Shown here: in pieces, positions 42,545 through 53,118 of the stretch
Layout of the letters: the number at the start of each line of letters is the position of its first letter
Numbering within the stretch: position 1 is the first letter of the stretch
Source of the DNA: Pseudofabraea citricarpa
Lineage: Eukaryota; Ascomycota; Leotiomycetes; Helotiales; Dermateaceae
Direction: 5' to 3'
Length of the DNA stretch: 64,000 nt
Assembly (NCBI GenBank): GCA_029641185.1
Contig: JAPWGK010000020.1
Location: 744,001 to 808,000, forward strand
Position numbers and translations under genes: made by a program
The notes under the pieces: generated by a model
What the model saw: the letters and a program-made list of their open reading frames with translations, nothing else
What the model was told of the DNA's origin: nothing
Database searches by the model: none

Positions 42545-44092
42545 ATGGATATCCTCCAGGTATGCTTTTCTAATTTCTAAGAATTCCAGATACAGTCTTA
42601 CTGACTCGACCTGCAAGCGTCTGGCACGATTTCTGGATCGACCTCTATTTCCATGGAAGAACCTTATTGTTGGCTTCTCTTTCGCCCAATATTTATTTGA
42701 AGGATTTCTCTCTCTGCGTCAGTATCAGGTCTTGAAACAGACCAAACCACCAAAGGTTCTCAAAGATGAGGTTTCCCAGGAAGTATTCGACAAGAGTCAG
42801 GTAAGCTATCACCAGGCGCATGTAGCATATAAGCTCCGGATCCTTTACTGACCTGTGGCATCGCAGGCTTATGGACGGGCCAAGGCAAAGTTTGGTTTCT
42901 TCAGCGGTCTCTATGGTCAAATTCAAAATACGGCTTTCATCTACTTCGACGTTCTCCCAAAGCTCTGGAGTTTGACTGGATCATGGCTCTTCCGTTTCGC
43001 TCCCACCCGGTTCTCCGGCGAGATCTCACACTCTATCGTCTTCGTCCTTACCTTCATTGTCATCCAACAAATCATCTCTTTGCCTACCTCGATCTACCAG
43101 ACTTTTGTATTGGAGGAGAAATTCGGCTTCAACAAGCAGACCCCTAAGCTGTTTGTTACAGATATGTTGAAGTCGCAGATGCTAGCCTTCATTCTCGCAC
43201 CACCAATTCTTGCTGGTTTCTTGTCGATCGTACAGAAGACAGGAAATGGATTCTTCTACTACCTCTTCTTGTTCGGTGCAGGTCTACAGGTTTTCATGAT
43301 TACCGTCTACCCCATTACCATTCTTCCCCTCTTCAACAAGCTTTCGCCCCTCGAACCCGGCGACCTTAAGACTGGAGTTGAAGGATTGGCTAGCAGATTG
43401 AATTTCCCCCTTCACGAGCTTTATGTCATTGATGGAAGCAAGAGAAGCGCCCACAGCAACGCCTATTTCTTTGGTCTACCATGGAAGAAGCACATTGTCA
43501 TTTACGATACCTTGATCGAGAAGAGCGAGACTCAGGAAGTTGTTGCTGTTCTTGCACATGAACTTGGTCACTGGAGTCTTGGACATACGACAAAATTGTT
43601 TGGTATTACACAGGTATGCAAAGGATGACCCTAACTAAAAGCACTTTACTGATTTTATTGTAGTTCCATTTATTCTACATCTTCTCTTTGTTCTCTGTCT
43701 TCATCAACAACCAATCTTTGTACAACTCATTTGGCTTCTTCAAGGAATCTCCAATCATAATTGGCTTTATTCTTTTCTCCGACATTTTCTCACCCATGGA
43801 CACTGTTATCAAGCTCTTGATGAACATCCTTAGCCGACGCTACGAGTTCCAGGCCGATGATTTTGCGCTGAACCTAGGGTTCAAGACCGAATTGGCTCGT
43901 TCATTGATCAAACTTCAGATCCAGAATCTGAGCACAATGGATGCTGATTGGATGTATGCAAGCTACCATTTCTCCCATCCAATCTTGTCAGAGAGACTGG
44001 GAGCTTTGGGATGGTACGGCGACGATTCGGAGAAGAGTGTTTCGGATTCCAAGAGCGAGAAGGTGGCGAAAGCAAGTGGAAGGGAATTGTAA
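42545..44092 (+). CDS. STE24: CaaX prenyl protease 1 (Ste24)
   Basis: Exons 42545-42559, 42618-42800, 42867-43613 and 43664-44092 (introns 58, 66 and 50 nt) give 457 residues. The first coding exon is only five codons (M-D-I-L-Q). Splicing it to R-L-A-R-F-L-D-R-P-L-F-P-W-K restores the family N-terminus. This zinc metalloprotease of the ER and inner nuclear membrane removes the -aaX tripeptide from prenylated proteins and processes a-factor-type pheromones. The zinc motif H-E-L-G-H sits near residue 297 and the third ligand Glu is in R-R-Y-E-F-Q-A-D-D-F-A near residue 375. Several membrane segments surround them, for example near residues 110-135 and 160-185. No C-terminal dilysine signal is obvious. 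The gene converges on the next with 60 bases between stops. Confidence 0.95.
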
Positions 44093-44152
44093 ACCATATG
44101 TAGATAGAAATGGCCTACTCCACCCAGTTCAAAAGTTCTGCACGTTGTGAAT

Positions 44153-44716
44153 TCATGATTGTCGTTCCGCTGCCGCTCTTCTTGCCTCCTCACCCTTTTT
44201 CCTCTGTTCCTCCTTCTGTCTGGCCTTCTTCTCTGCCTTTCTAGCCTCTTTATCTTTGGGATTTTTGACCTGGGACGCCTCTACAGCACCACGTTCTTCA
44301 GCAATCTCGACTTCCAAGTCTGCGCCAGTACTTTTGGGGTTGATCTCCCCCTCTAAGTCCTCCTGCTCCCTCTGGTATTCGTCCAAGTCTTGCCATCCCT
44401 CAGCTTCCATTTTATCTGCGTCCGCTTGATCCCCTGTATTCTCCAGGCTGCTAGCTGCGACCGGAACAGCCTCCTCCAAGTCTAGTACAGGCGCAAGCCA
44501 TTCTCCTCGCAGACCAGCTTCGACCCGTTGTAGATTGTGCATTGTGACACTAGAGTCAGCAGGCCCAGCTGAGGGACCTGAAAGCTCGAGTCGAGCATTT
44601 GGCAAGAGGTATGGCGAGGTCTTTGTCGCATTTATGTACGTTTGGAGGTATGTAAGTGCAATCTCTGCTGGGACAGGAATTGAGTCCTTCGAGCGTTGCG
44701 GTGGAAATGCTGCCAT
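44153..44716 (-). CDS. Possible RNA polymerase I A14/Ker1-like subunit
   Basis: Intronless, 187 residues. The N-terminal 85 residues look conserved: I-P-V-P-A-E-I-A-L-T-Y-L-Q-T-Y-I-N-A, then S-S-V-T-M-H-N-L-Q-R-V-E-A-G-L-R-G-E-W-L. The second motif recalls the helix of yeast Rpa14 and fission yeast Ker1 (a S-x-L-K-R-I-x-x-D-x-x-G-like pattern), small Pol I stalk subunits. This rests on memory of the motif only. The C-terminal 85 residues are Lys/Glu/Ala-rich and form a charged helix. Another reading is an unrelated small nuclear protein. Divergent from the bL34m gene. Confidence 0.45.
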   Translation of the reverse strand: MAAFPPQRSKDSIPVPAEIALTYLQTYINATKTSPYLLPNARLELSGPSAGPADSSVTMHNLQRVEAGLRGEWLAPVLDLEEAVPVAASSLENTGDQADADKMEAEGWQDLDEYQREQEDLEGEINPKSTGADLEVEIAEERGAVEASQVKNPKDKEARKAEKKARQKEEQRKKGEEARRAAAERQS

Positions 44717-44944
44717 TTTTAAGAGTGATTCGACGATTCTGAGAAATCAATGTGAATAGTAGTGCTTGGGTTGTGCTCGATTGTTAGACTGTGCTTGCGG
44801 GGATGTGAAGGAACTCTTGTTCAAAAAATTTGGGCACAGGCGGACATGGACCCGCTAGCGCCGCCGGTCTGCATTTTCGGGGACGACGTCGAGCTCCAAC
44901 ATGACGAAGCCATTGACCAAACTCACTCCAGTCAATCACTCAAG

Positions 44945-45396
44945 ATGTTGTGCCTCCGCTGTTCTCGAGGCTTGAATGCCCTTCCAAAGTCATTACTTGC
45001 GCCACGGACGGTCCAGAGTGCTTCATTCCAGGTATCTTCAAAGAGGTATGCCAAATCTCTCGCCCTTGTATACATACCAGAGATCTGATCATTCATAGAA
45101 CATTCATATCTATCACGCCTCTCCGACCTACACTCTCCCCATCTGCATTTAAGCCGGCTTTCTCCAATGCGGAACCGATAGCAGCCACTGCCACGCCCTT
45201 GGATTTGATGCCAAAACTGTCAACACATCCTGCGCTAGGAGCCACGCAAATCCGATGCGGTCCACGAGACACATTCGACCCCAGTCATTTTGTTAGGAAG
45301 AGACGACATGGATTTCTGTCGAGACTTAGAACGAGAAAGGGAAGAAATACGCTTGCAAGAAGGAGGGCGAAGAAGAGAAGCACTTTGAGTCATTAA
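44945..45396 (+). CDS. MRPL34: Mitochondrial large-subunit ribosomal protein bL34m
   Basis: Exons 44945-45045 and 45099-45396 (53-nt intron, phase 2) give 132 residues. The C-terminal 45 residues are plain bL34: V-R-K-R-R-H-G-F-L-S-R-L-R-T-R, then a segment ending R-R-R-A-K-K-R-S-T-L-S-H. The N-terminal 35 residues are basic, Leu/Ser-rich and acid-free (M-L-C-L-R-C-S-R-G-L), a mitochondrial presequence. The donor GTATGC at 45046 was chosen over GTATCT at 45034 because only it joins in frame to T-F-I-S-I-T-P-L-R-P. A middle segment, L-P-K-like then H-P-A-L-G-A-T-Q-I-R, is seen in fungal orthologues. Confidence 0.9.
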
Positions 45397-46312
45397 GGAG
45401 TGGTTAGAAGCACATGCCATGATATAAAAGATGCAGGTTGATATTGGAATAGGCGTACGAAGAATGGGAGAAAGTACATATGCTGTAAGATATTGTTGAA
45501 ATGGGAAACACGGAGCCATGGTAGTTGGTCAAGCCCACTCTATCCTAACCTAGACTCTGTACGATGGAACAAAGCGCTGTATTAACAGGACAATATGCCG
45601 AACTTTTCAATGGCCTACTGCATCTGATTATATTTTTTCAAGTACTAACGACTCTTTTTATTCTTTGGATCTTGTCTTGTAGTAGATACATCTGATCCTA
45701 GACGTTGCTTGACTTGCCAAGATACTCTTAATTCTGAAGAAGCTTCAGTTTACAATGATCTATTATTTGGAAATAATATTTCGCAGAACAGGATTCTAGT
45801 AATGGGGAAGCCGGTGTGTCGTCTGATTGTTGCTCAGCTCATAGAGGCAGCCGTCGTGGCTGAGTCCCACGTAGACAGAACTCGAGGGGTCTTGGCGTGG
45901 CTTAGAGCTTTCTTGGTCGGGACGGGCCTTTTGAACCATTCACATACCTCACATCTTGCACAGCAATCACCATCAAGCTGCAAAAAGGAAATATATCTGC
46001 AGCATGTTCCTGCAATAGACTGCCATCTCTCCCAAGAGTGCTCGGCAGCGGACATGTTTGAGGGTAGACGCCTTGCTGAACTGGGGCTCAGCGGTAATTT
46101 GTGGCTGAAAGCCAGCCGCCCCCAATGTACAAGCAAAATCCGGCTTGATCTTCAACGTCAAGATATTTCTCCTGTCCTGTTTCCACTATCTTCTGTACTC
46201 AGCTCGACATTTGAATAATGTCTTCTCCTGTTACTTTCAGCTAATATCGCCAATTGAATGCAGGACTGCCATTGCCTGCTCTCATCACATCGCAACCAGC
46301 CTCAGCCTCGCC
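45397..46312. other. Gene-poor stretch upstream of the modin-like gene
   Basis: 916 bases. An open frame at 45709-46218 has no ATG at its start and no family features. AT-rich near 45600-45780. No element identified. Confidence 0.35.
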
Positions 46313-48078
46313 ATGAGCTTAACAGAGGTAAACCTCGGGCTCACGGCCCTTCTAGTCTCTCTCGTAGCTCTTTGCACGACAGTTCTCCAGGTTCTCCAGC
46401 AGTATTTCTCGAGCGCGGAGGGATATCGACGATGTGCCTCATCAGTTATGGGGTTGTGGGCTGAGGGAACACACCGTCAGCTCAGGAAGTTGGAGTTTCG
46501 ATTTGAGGTTGTTTTCGAAGCACCAGTTATATTCATAGCCCCTCCTTCGAACACAAGAGGCCCAATACATAATCGACCTATTCATTACATCAATGGATCG
46601 GAAGAATCCTACGCAAACACGAGAGTCCTCTCCCAAACCGAGGAAGCAGCTGTAGAAACGGAGGCTTTAAAACGAGTACATACAGCGGACGACGAGCGAG
46701 CGTCATGGGTAACTCTCCTATCTACCTTGCAGAACTCAGAACGCGAATCTAGAACTTGGGATATTGAGAAGTCGCGGGAAAAACCACCTCGAGGACATAA
46801 ACCATACAACTCGCCTGAGTACGGTCTTGCAGTTGGTATTCAGAGCAAGCGCCGCTCTTGGGACTTCATGCCATCTTCTGTGACAAAGCCCTACGCAAAC
46901 TCAACTCTTTGCCACATCGTTGAAATGATGGCAATGTTGGGAATGTACTGGAAATCATTCGACTTGAGCTTGTGGAACGTAAGAGCTGAAGGACATGGTC
47001 ATATCTTGACGTCTTCTCAAGTACAAGGCCTCGGTATGATGGTAAAGTAAGCCTTTCAAATTCCTCAAAAATCCTTCTGTTATTAATATATTTATAGCTT
47101 CTCCATCACGGGAAAATCGAGTTTTAGGGAGAACCGGGTCATCCCTTCTGATGATATCAAAAAGCTCTGCTTTGGACTCGTTCCGGATATCTTTGACGCC
47201 CCAGATCATATCACGAAGAACTCTAAGGCCCAAAACATAGATTTAGTGTTTGGAACAGATTTAGAAGTAGCTAACACCTTGGAGTCGCTTGGTTGCACAC
47301 CAAAGATGATCAAAAGATATAGGAAAGATCGGAAGCATATTTTCTCAGGTGGGTTGAAAGAAACGCTAATATGTGCGAACGCTAATTGTTGGCTATAGTA
47401 TCCTTTGAAATCGTTGCAATGTTGGGTAAAGTTATTCGAATCCGGGGCAGCAACTTCAGAATGCTTCCCAATCCGACAGCCGACTATTGGTTAAAAAGTT
47501 CCGACCCTAGAAAAGCATCCTGGCAAATAGTCCGCTTAATGGAGGTTTTCCAGCAGAATTTGCAGCACAAATTGAACGAAGAAAGTGATCTCGACGATTC
47601 TCGAATGTGCTGTGTTGCAGAGTCTTGGAAATTGATTCGAAAGCATGGATGCACAGACGATGCAGACATCACAATTGGAGCAAGGGAAGCTATTCATGAT
47701 GCTATCGACGATGTAGACAAATTTCTACTTGGTCTTGAGCAGAAAGACGTCCTCGATGTTCTCGTCGCCCATCTCGAAGAAGTCATGGAAGTTTTGGAAA
47801 ACCCAACATCACAATTGAATACAATTGTACTAGCTAATAAGGAGGAGCCATTTATCACATTCTATTTCAACGAGATATTCCCCAAAGTAATCGAACACAG
47901 AGGGAGGGAGGAGGATCCGCCGATAAACCCCGAAAAGAAGAAAGAGAGAGGCGATATCTGGATTACGTTGATGTTTCGAATGCTCTGCTGGCTACTTCTA
48001 CACGACTTTGATAGCAAGGATGCAAAAATCGTACCGGCAGACTTAGAAGGGAGCCGAATGCCAATCTATATTGGATGA
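46313..48078 (+). CDS. Modin-like fungal protein of unknown function
   Basis: Exons 46313-47046, 47098-47348 and 47399-48078 (introns 51 and 50 nt) give 554 residues. A short hydrophobic N-terminus (L-G-L-T-A-L-L-V-S-L-V-A-L) is followed by Q-Q-Y-F-S-S-A-E-G-Y-R-R-C and, near residue 190, G-I-Q-S-K-R-R-S-W-D with M-P-S-S-V-T-K-P-Y-A, C-H-I-V-E-M-M-A-M-L-G-M-Y-W-K and R-A-E-G-H-G. The second exon contributes R-E-N-R-V-I-P-S-D-D-I-K-K-L-C-F-G. This set of motifs occurs in a family expanded in filamentous ascomycetes and sometimes labelled modin; its role is not established. The protein is shorter than I would expect for the family, and another frame (48075-48290) overlaps its stop, so the 3' end may be broken or mis-modelled. 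Confidence 0.7.
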
Positions 48079-48505
48079 GCATGTGCTCACATAAGCTCTG
48101 GACTAGGATGGACTGTCCTATCATGGACGAAGACTTTTGGACAGGCACTGACGCTACAACGCTGAAATTGAATAGTCGCTTTGCATTTTCTGCCTTGGAT
48201 ATCCATCTACATAGACAATTTGGTCTAAACATCATTTACACAAAATATTGTCTAGGCGTTGCGGGGTTGTCGAGCGTAGGAGCTACATAGACGGTTACGA
48301 CTTAAACGATGAATGAATACAATATACCCAACATGAAAAGTCAAACAAAGGAGGTCCTACTGAGGTTTATCTTTTCTGAAATTTCTCGACCACACAGCTT
48401 TGCAAACTTGGGACTCGAAGTTCACACATTTTGCTCCAAGGCATTCATAACGTACAAGAAGCATATTGACAAATCCAGTAATTTACTAATATCTACTGTC
48501 AAAGC
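48079..48505. other. Non-coding stretch between convergent genes
   Basis: 427 bases. A 71-codon frame overlaps the modin-like stop by four bases, but nothing shows it is expressed separately. No RNA gene or repeat seen. Confidence 0.35.
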
Positions 48506-49758
48506 CTAGTCATCTGCTAGACCTAAGGCTTGTCTTCTGGTTGGTGCATTAGCATCAAAATATGGCTTCTCAGCCAAGGATGTGACACGAGTGCCATGGC
48601 GAGGCTCGCCTCCTTCATAATCCCAAGATGCATTATGGATGGTAATTCTGTTGTCCCAGAGTGCACTGGTCCGAGGTGTCCACTTGAAACGGACCTGAAT
48701 ATCTACGTTGCTTTCATAAACAGAATAGAGGTAGTTCAGAATCACGTCGCTCTCAGCCTTGTCAAGTCCAACAATGGACTTGGTCATGGAACGATTTACG
48801 AAGAGCGATTTCCAGCCAGTAGCAGGATGCACACGAACCAGCGGGTGAATTCGCTCGATATGCTTTGGCCCAGCTGTTGGGTCATTGCGGTCAAGATAGG
48901 TGTGTGCGCTAACATAGATTGCCTCCCTACCGTCAATAATCTTGCGGAACTCTGGAGAAAGCTTGGAGTATGCGGAATATCCTGAAGCCCACAAAGTGTC
49001 ACCGCCAACGCTTGGGACGGTATCATTGTGAAGGTGGGTGATTCCTGCTGGATGAAGTTCATGAACGAGATCACTAGTGATTTGTTAGTTGTTTTCTTCA
49101 GCAGCCTTTTTTGGGTGCAAGGACTCACGTGTGCCATCTCGATGCACCACCGGGATTTCTGAATGATGCTGGCCGCTCGGTGGCCATCAGCGCTGGCCAG
49201 ATGATGCTTACTCCTGGAACGCCATTTACATATGGTACTTGAGGCTGGATATTGTTCAGCAAACGTGGCACGTGAATTGAAGCCACAACCTACATGGACC
49301 TCGACTTCACCGAAATGCTCTCCCAAAGCCTTTTGCTGTTGTGGAGAGATGTCCTGGTCTCTGAAAAACACCACGCTTCTCTCGGCAATCAGCAATGCCA
49401 GCTCATCTTTTTGTTGATCAGTCAAATCCTTGAGCTGAAGGCCAACAATCTCGGTGCCGATATGCTTGGTTAAGTGGATCACGTCTTTTGCGGCGGAGAG
49501 AAGAGCTGATTTGGACTTATCCGCCCGAGCTCCTGCATCGGCGTGATCCCTGGGGGTGTTGCGAATGTTGATTGCATCGTCAAGGTATAAAGGAGCCGCA
49601 AATCTCTCGGGGTACCCGTTAGAAAGATCGATACCGGCACGCTCGAGTCTCTCGCGTGCAGCTTGGGGAAGCGGCAAGGTATCTTTCTTCTGGACCTTGA
49701 AGTCCTTGATCCCGGCATGGATTGGGAGAGCGACGTCTGAAGTTGCTGACGGGGCCAT
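48506..49758 (-). CDS. TauD/TfdA-family Fe(II)/2-oxoglutarate-dependent dioxygenase, probable sulfonate dioxygenase
   Basis: Exons 49758-49294, 49244-49129 and 49073-48506 (introns 49 and 55 nt) give 382 residues, the length of fungal Jlp1-type enzymes. These cleave taurine or other sulfonates to sulfite and an aldehyde using 2-oxoglutarate and O2. The iron facial triad is visible: H and D in W-H-T-D-L, formed across the second splice, and the distal His in D-N-R-I-T-I-H-N. The Arg of R-H-G-T-R-V is the likely 2-oxoglutarate carboxylate anchor. V-V-F-F-R-D-Q-D and H-P-A-G-I-T-H-L-H are also family marks. The ATG at 49758 was chosen as the start of the typical M-A-P-S leader. Head-to-head with an MFS transporter, 782 bases apart. 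Confidence 0.9.
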
Positions 49759-50540
49759 GATTAAACAGGGCTTGGCTTGGATTGGCTTGGATTGGAGTTT
49801 GGTCTTGGATAAAAAGAAGCGAGTGCTCTGTGCAAAGAACAAGTCCAGGCTTTTCTTGTGGCTATACTGATTGTCTTAAAGGGTCCTCTCAGATGTTTCC
49901 TAATGCTAATCTCAGTCGATAATTCGTATATTGATTTCTAATTATTCTGCACAATGTTTGGGTTCGAAGGTCTGATGGGGCCTCGCAAGATGTGGGGTAG
50001 ATGGCGTGCTCCGCGTTACGAACTACGACGTCGCTCTGTCTCTACCAACCTCGTTTGAGACAACAAACAGATCAACAGGCATGATTCGCTCTGCTGCTTC
50101 TGATCTTATCTTGATTCTCAAAAGGTCTCTCTCCTTATCTTCGGCCTAGTCTCTCATTCGTTGTCGGCTCCTTATGGCATCAGTCTGGACGGAAAGCACA
50201 ACATAGCTGCATTCGACCACATCTCCATATATCCAATGGCTCAACTAATGGGTCGTTAACCCGCCACCCCCTGTGCTCCTGGGCTTCAGTGTCTTCAAGA
50301 AACATCAGCGGATCCAGTGGTGAAGATCTCGACTTCCGGAGTTAAGCGTGGGCGGCCCCTCGTCCGGACGGAGCACGCAATGTGTACCTAAAGCTCATCA
50401 TGAAGCCCCGTAGAAAGATGACATTACCAAGAGCTGGTGTCTCGGGGGGGAGGCGTGCCACGCAGAGATGGCAGCAGTATAAGTATTCGAATCTTCGGCC
50501 CAGCCACAGCCTCGCTGACGTCTCACGAACGACCGACTCG
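49759..50540. promoter_or_regulatory. Shared divergent promoter of the dioxygenase and MFS transporter
   Basis: 782 non-coding bases. ATGGCATCAG at 50174-50183 matches nine of ten positions of ATGRYRYCAT, the binding consensus reported for the Neurospora sulfur regulator CYS3. ATGACATTAC at 50417 matches eight. Both could be chance. No gene is supported; a short 5S-rRNA-like string near 50310-50350 was rejected. Confidence 0.45.
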
Positions 50541-52823
50541 ATGGCCGACGACAAGAAGCTAGTGCAGTCCCTCGAGGTGGGCGGCGTGGGAAGCTCAGAT
50601 TCGGCGACGAGCAGCACCGTCGACCTCCACCACGCCCCGAAGAAGGTCCCGTGGTGGTCGTACATCTGGGTGCGTTCGAGGAGAACTCTAAAAGGAGATC
50701 AGGACTTGGTCGACTAACTCTTTCTCGCTAGGACTATGACCCAACGAGGACGCCGCAGGAGCGAAAGTTCATCCAGAAGCTTGACTTCTACCTCTTGACC
50801 ATCTTGTCTCTGGGATACTTTATTAAGAATCTCGATCAGACCAATATCGCCAATGCTTGTAAGTGAACTGAGTTCCTCTATCTATGCTTGATTTATGCGT
50901 CGCTTCGGTCATCGCTTCGGGGATATTGCTTCAAACACTAGGTGGTGTCTACTTCGGCACTATATCCAGTATTTTGTTTTTGGGCTCGGAAATCACTACT
51001 TCCGTACTTTTGCTACTGTGAACATGTTAAAAGACATTGTCATAATTACTGGATTCTTTTTGTTATACATTATTCTCCAGTTTTTCACTCCGCTTTGCAC
51101 TCAGAAGTTATCTCTTTTATGCAACTGCTACAGACATGTCAGAAGATATCGTCAGAATTACTGTATTCTTATATATACTCCAAACTGGTCCAAGTTCAGA
51201 CAGTAACTAACTCCGTGGCCTTCTAGACGTCAGTGGCATGAAAGAGGATCTAAAGATGAACGGCAACCAGATCAATTTGATTGACGTAGCCTGGACCACC
51301 GGTTACGTGGTTGGACAACTGCCCTCGCAAGTCCTCCTCACCAAGATCAGGCCCTCGGTCTGGATCCCAGCGTGTGAGATAGGGTGGACCATCTTGACGT
51401 TCTGTCTGGCGGCGTAAGCATGATCCCAACCTCAAGACTCAAGACCAAGACTAAATTTCCCAAACAGAACAAACTCGTCGAAGCAAGTCATCGCAATCCG
51501 GTTCTTCATCGGTCTGCTAGAGTCCATCTTCTACCCAGCGGCGCACTTCCTGATCGGATCCTGGTACACGCCAGCCGAGCTGGGGAAGCGGGCGTGTATC
51601 TTCCACGCGTCGTCGGCGGCGGCGGGCATGTTCTCGGGCTACCTGCAGGCGGCCGTGTACAAGAACATGAACGGGACGCACGGGCTGCCCGGGTGGAAGT
51701 GGCTGTTCGTCATGGACGGCATCATCAGCATGCCCATCGCCATCGCCGGCTTCTGGCTGTACCCCGACTTCCCCGAGACGACGCGCGCCTTCTACCTGAA
51801 GGCCGACGACCGCGAGCTCGCCCAGGCCCGCATGCGCAAGGTCGGCCGCAAGGAGAGGCAGAAGCTCGGCTGGGGCATCCTCAAGCGCATCTTTGGCCGC
51901 TGGCACGTCTATGCCCTCACCCTCATGTATATCATCTTCATCAACGGCGGGCCGAGCTCGAGCGTCAACCCCTTCTCGCTGTGGCTCAAGGCACAGGGAT
52001 ACCCCATCAGCCAGATTGTAAGGCCGCCCTTTTTCTCTCTCTCTTGCTTAGAGATCCCAAAGCTAACATGCCTTTTCCAACCCGTAGAACATCATCCCCA
52101 CAGGCCAGAGCGCCGTGCAGCTCGTCTTCACAGTCGGCCTATCGATCCTAAGCGACTTCCTGCGTAACCGAGCAGCCGTGATGTCCATCGCGACCGTAAG
52201 ACTTCCTTCTTTCACTCCCTCCCTTCTCAAAAAAGGAAAAAAGAAAAAGAAAAAGAAACTAACACGGAAGAAAACAGTCCTTCGGTCTCCTCTCCTCCAT
52301 CCTCCTCGCCGTCTGGACCATCCCCACCGGCCTCCGCTTCTTCGCCTTCTTCTTCCAGCGCGCCGCCGTCGTCTTCGGCCCGCTCTCCATGTCGTGGGCG
52401 AACGAGATCTGCGCGGGCGACGCCGAGGAGCGCGCCCTGGTTCTAGGCATCATGAACGCGAGCGGCTACGCCTTTAACGCTTGGTAAGTCCTTTTTTCTT
52501 CTTTTTCTTTTTTTTCGGGAGGGGGAGGATTTGGAGGGGGGAAGACGGAGAGAAAGAAAGGGGGGAACCGGAAAGAAAAAAAGAAAAAGAAAAAAGGGGA
52601 AAGTCATGGGCTGATTATATACTCTCTATCTAGGCTGCCCGTCTTGACATACCCAGCAACCGACGCCCCGAGGTTCCTCAAGGGCTTCGTCTTCACGTCG
52701 GCCGCCTACGTGGCCCAGTTCCTCGTCACGGGCCTGATCGCCTTCCTGCAGAAGAGGGAGGGCCGGAGCAAGGAGAAGGACGCCGAGGTCGTCGTCGAGG
52801 ACGAGAGGGACATCCCGGTATGA
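50541..52823 (+). CDS. MFS transporter of the Dal5/Seo1/Liz1 (anion:cation symporter) type
   Basis: Exons 50541-50669, 50732-50858, 51227-51413, 51468-52017, 52088-52195, 52278-52483 and 52634-52823 give 498 residues with about 12 membrane segments. Markers: [26 protein letters not shown], then [35 protein letters not shown] and F-P-E-T-T-R-A. This subfamily carries allantoate, pantothenate, sulfonates and similar organic anions at the plasma membrane. Exons 4-7 are extremely rich in G/C third positions, unlike neighbouring genes. The second intron (368 nt) is far longer than usual here. Paired with a TauD-type dioxygenase, so a sulfonate substrate is inferred. Confidence 0.9.
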
Positions 52824-53118
52824 GATCACTTAAACAAAACCAAACCCCCAGCAGGAATCAAAAAAAGAAAAGAAAGAAAGAAAAAGACGCATCAAGAGTC
52901 GTTATTAAAAAAAGAATACTTCTTTCGGTTTTTGATGCAGAGCCTCCTTTTTTCATTATTTCTTTCCTTCCGAAAAAAAAAAAAAGAAAGAGCCCTCGCT
53001 ACTAAAAAAAAGAAACAAACAAGAAAAACGCCGGTGGCCATGATTTCTCCTCCTCCTGTCCTGACAATGATTATTCTCGCTCCTTTGCCCGTGTTCCTGA
53101 TATGCCGCCCATCCACAT
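52824..53118. other. A/T-tract-rich spacer between convergent genes
   Basis: 295 bases with many A-runs and AAAGAAAG-like repeats (52858-52900, 52973-53030). This is low-complexity 3' flank with no gene. Confidence 0.5.

Noticed and set aside
45709..46218. Open frame of about 170 codons on the + strand
   Set aside because: It begins at a non-ATG codon, has mixed composition and no recognisable domain, and it lacks promoter or splice support.
48075..48290. 71-codon frame after the modin-like gene as a separate gene
   Set aside because: No independent promoter space exists (four-base overlap) and no domain is seen; treated instead as a possible broken 3' end.
49955..49990. GGGTTCGAAGG, resembling a tRNA B box
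   Set aside because: The expected trailing TCC is missing and no A box or acceptor stem is found at the right distance.
50310..50350. A string reading GATCTCGACTTCCGGAGTTAAGC-like sequence, resembling the middle of a 5S rRNA
   Set aside because: It resembles plant-type rather than fungal 5S sequence, and neither the 5' and 3' stem partners nor the fungal internal boxes are present. Likely chance.
51517..51906. Minus-strand frame opposite the MFS exon
   Set aside because: Also a by-product of GC-rich third positions; it has no independent features.
51384..52151. Long Arg/Ala/His-rich frame overlapping the MFS gene
   Set aside because: It is an alternate-frame reading of GC3-saturated MFS exons and runs across their introns.
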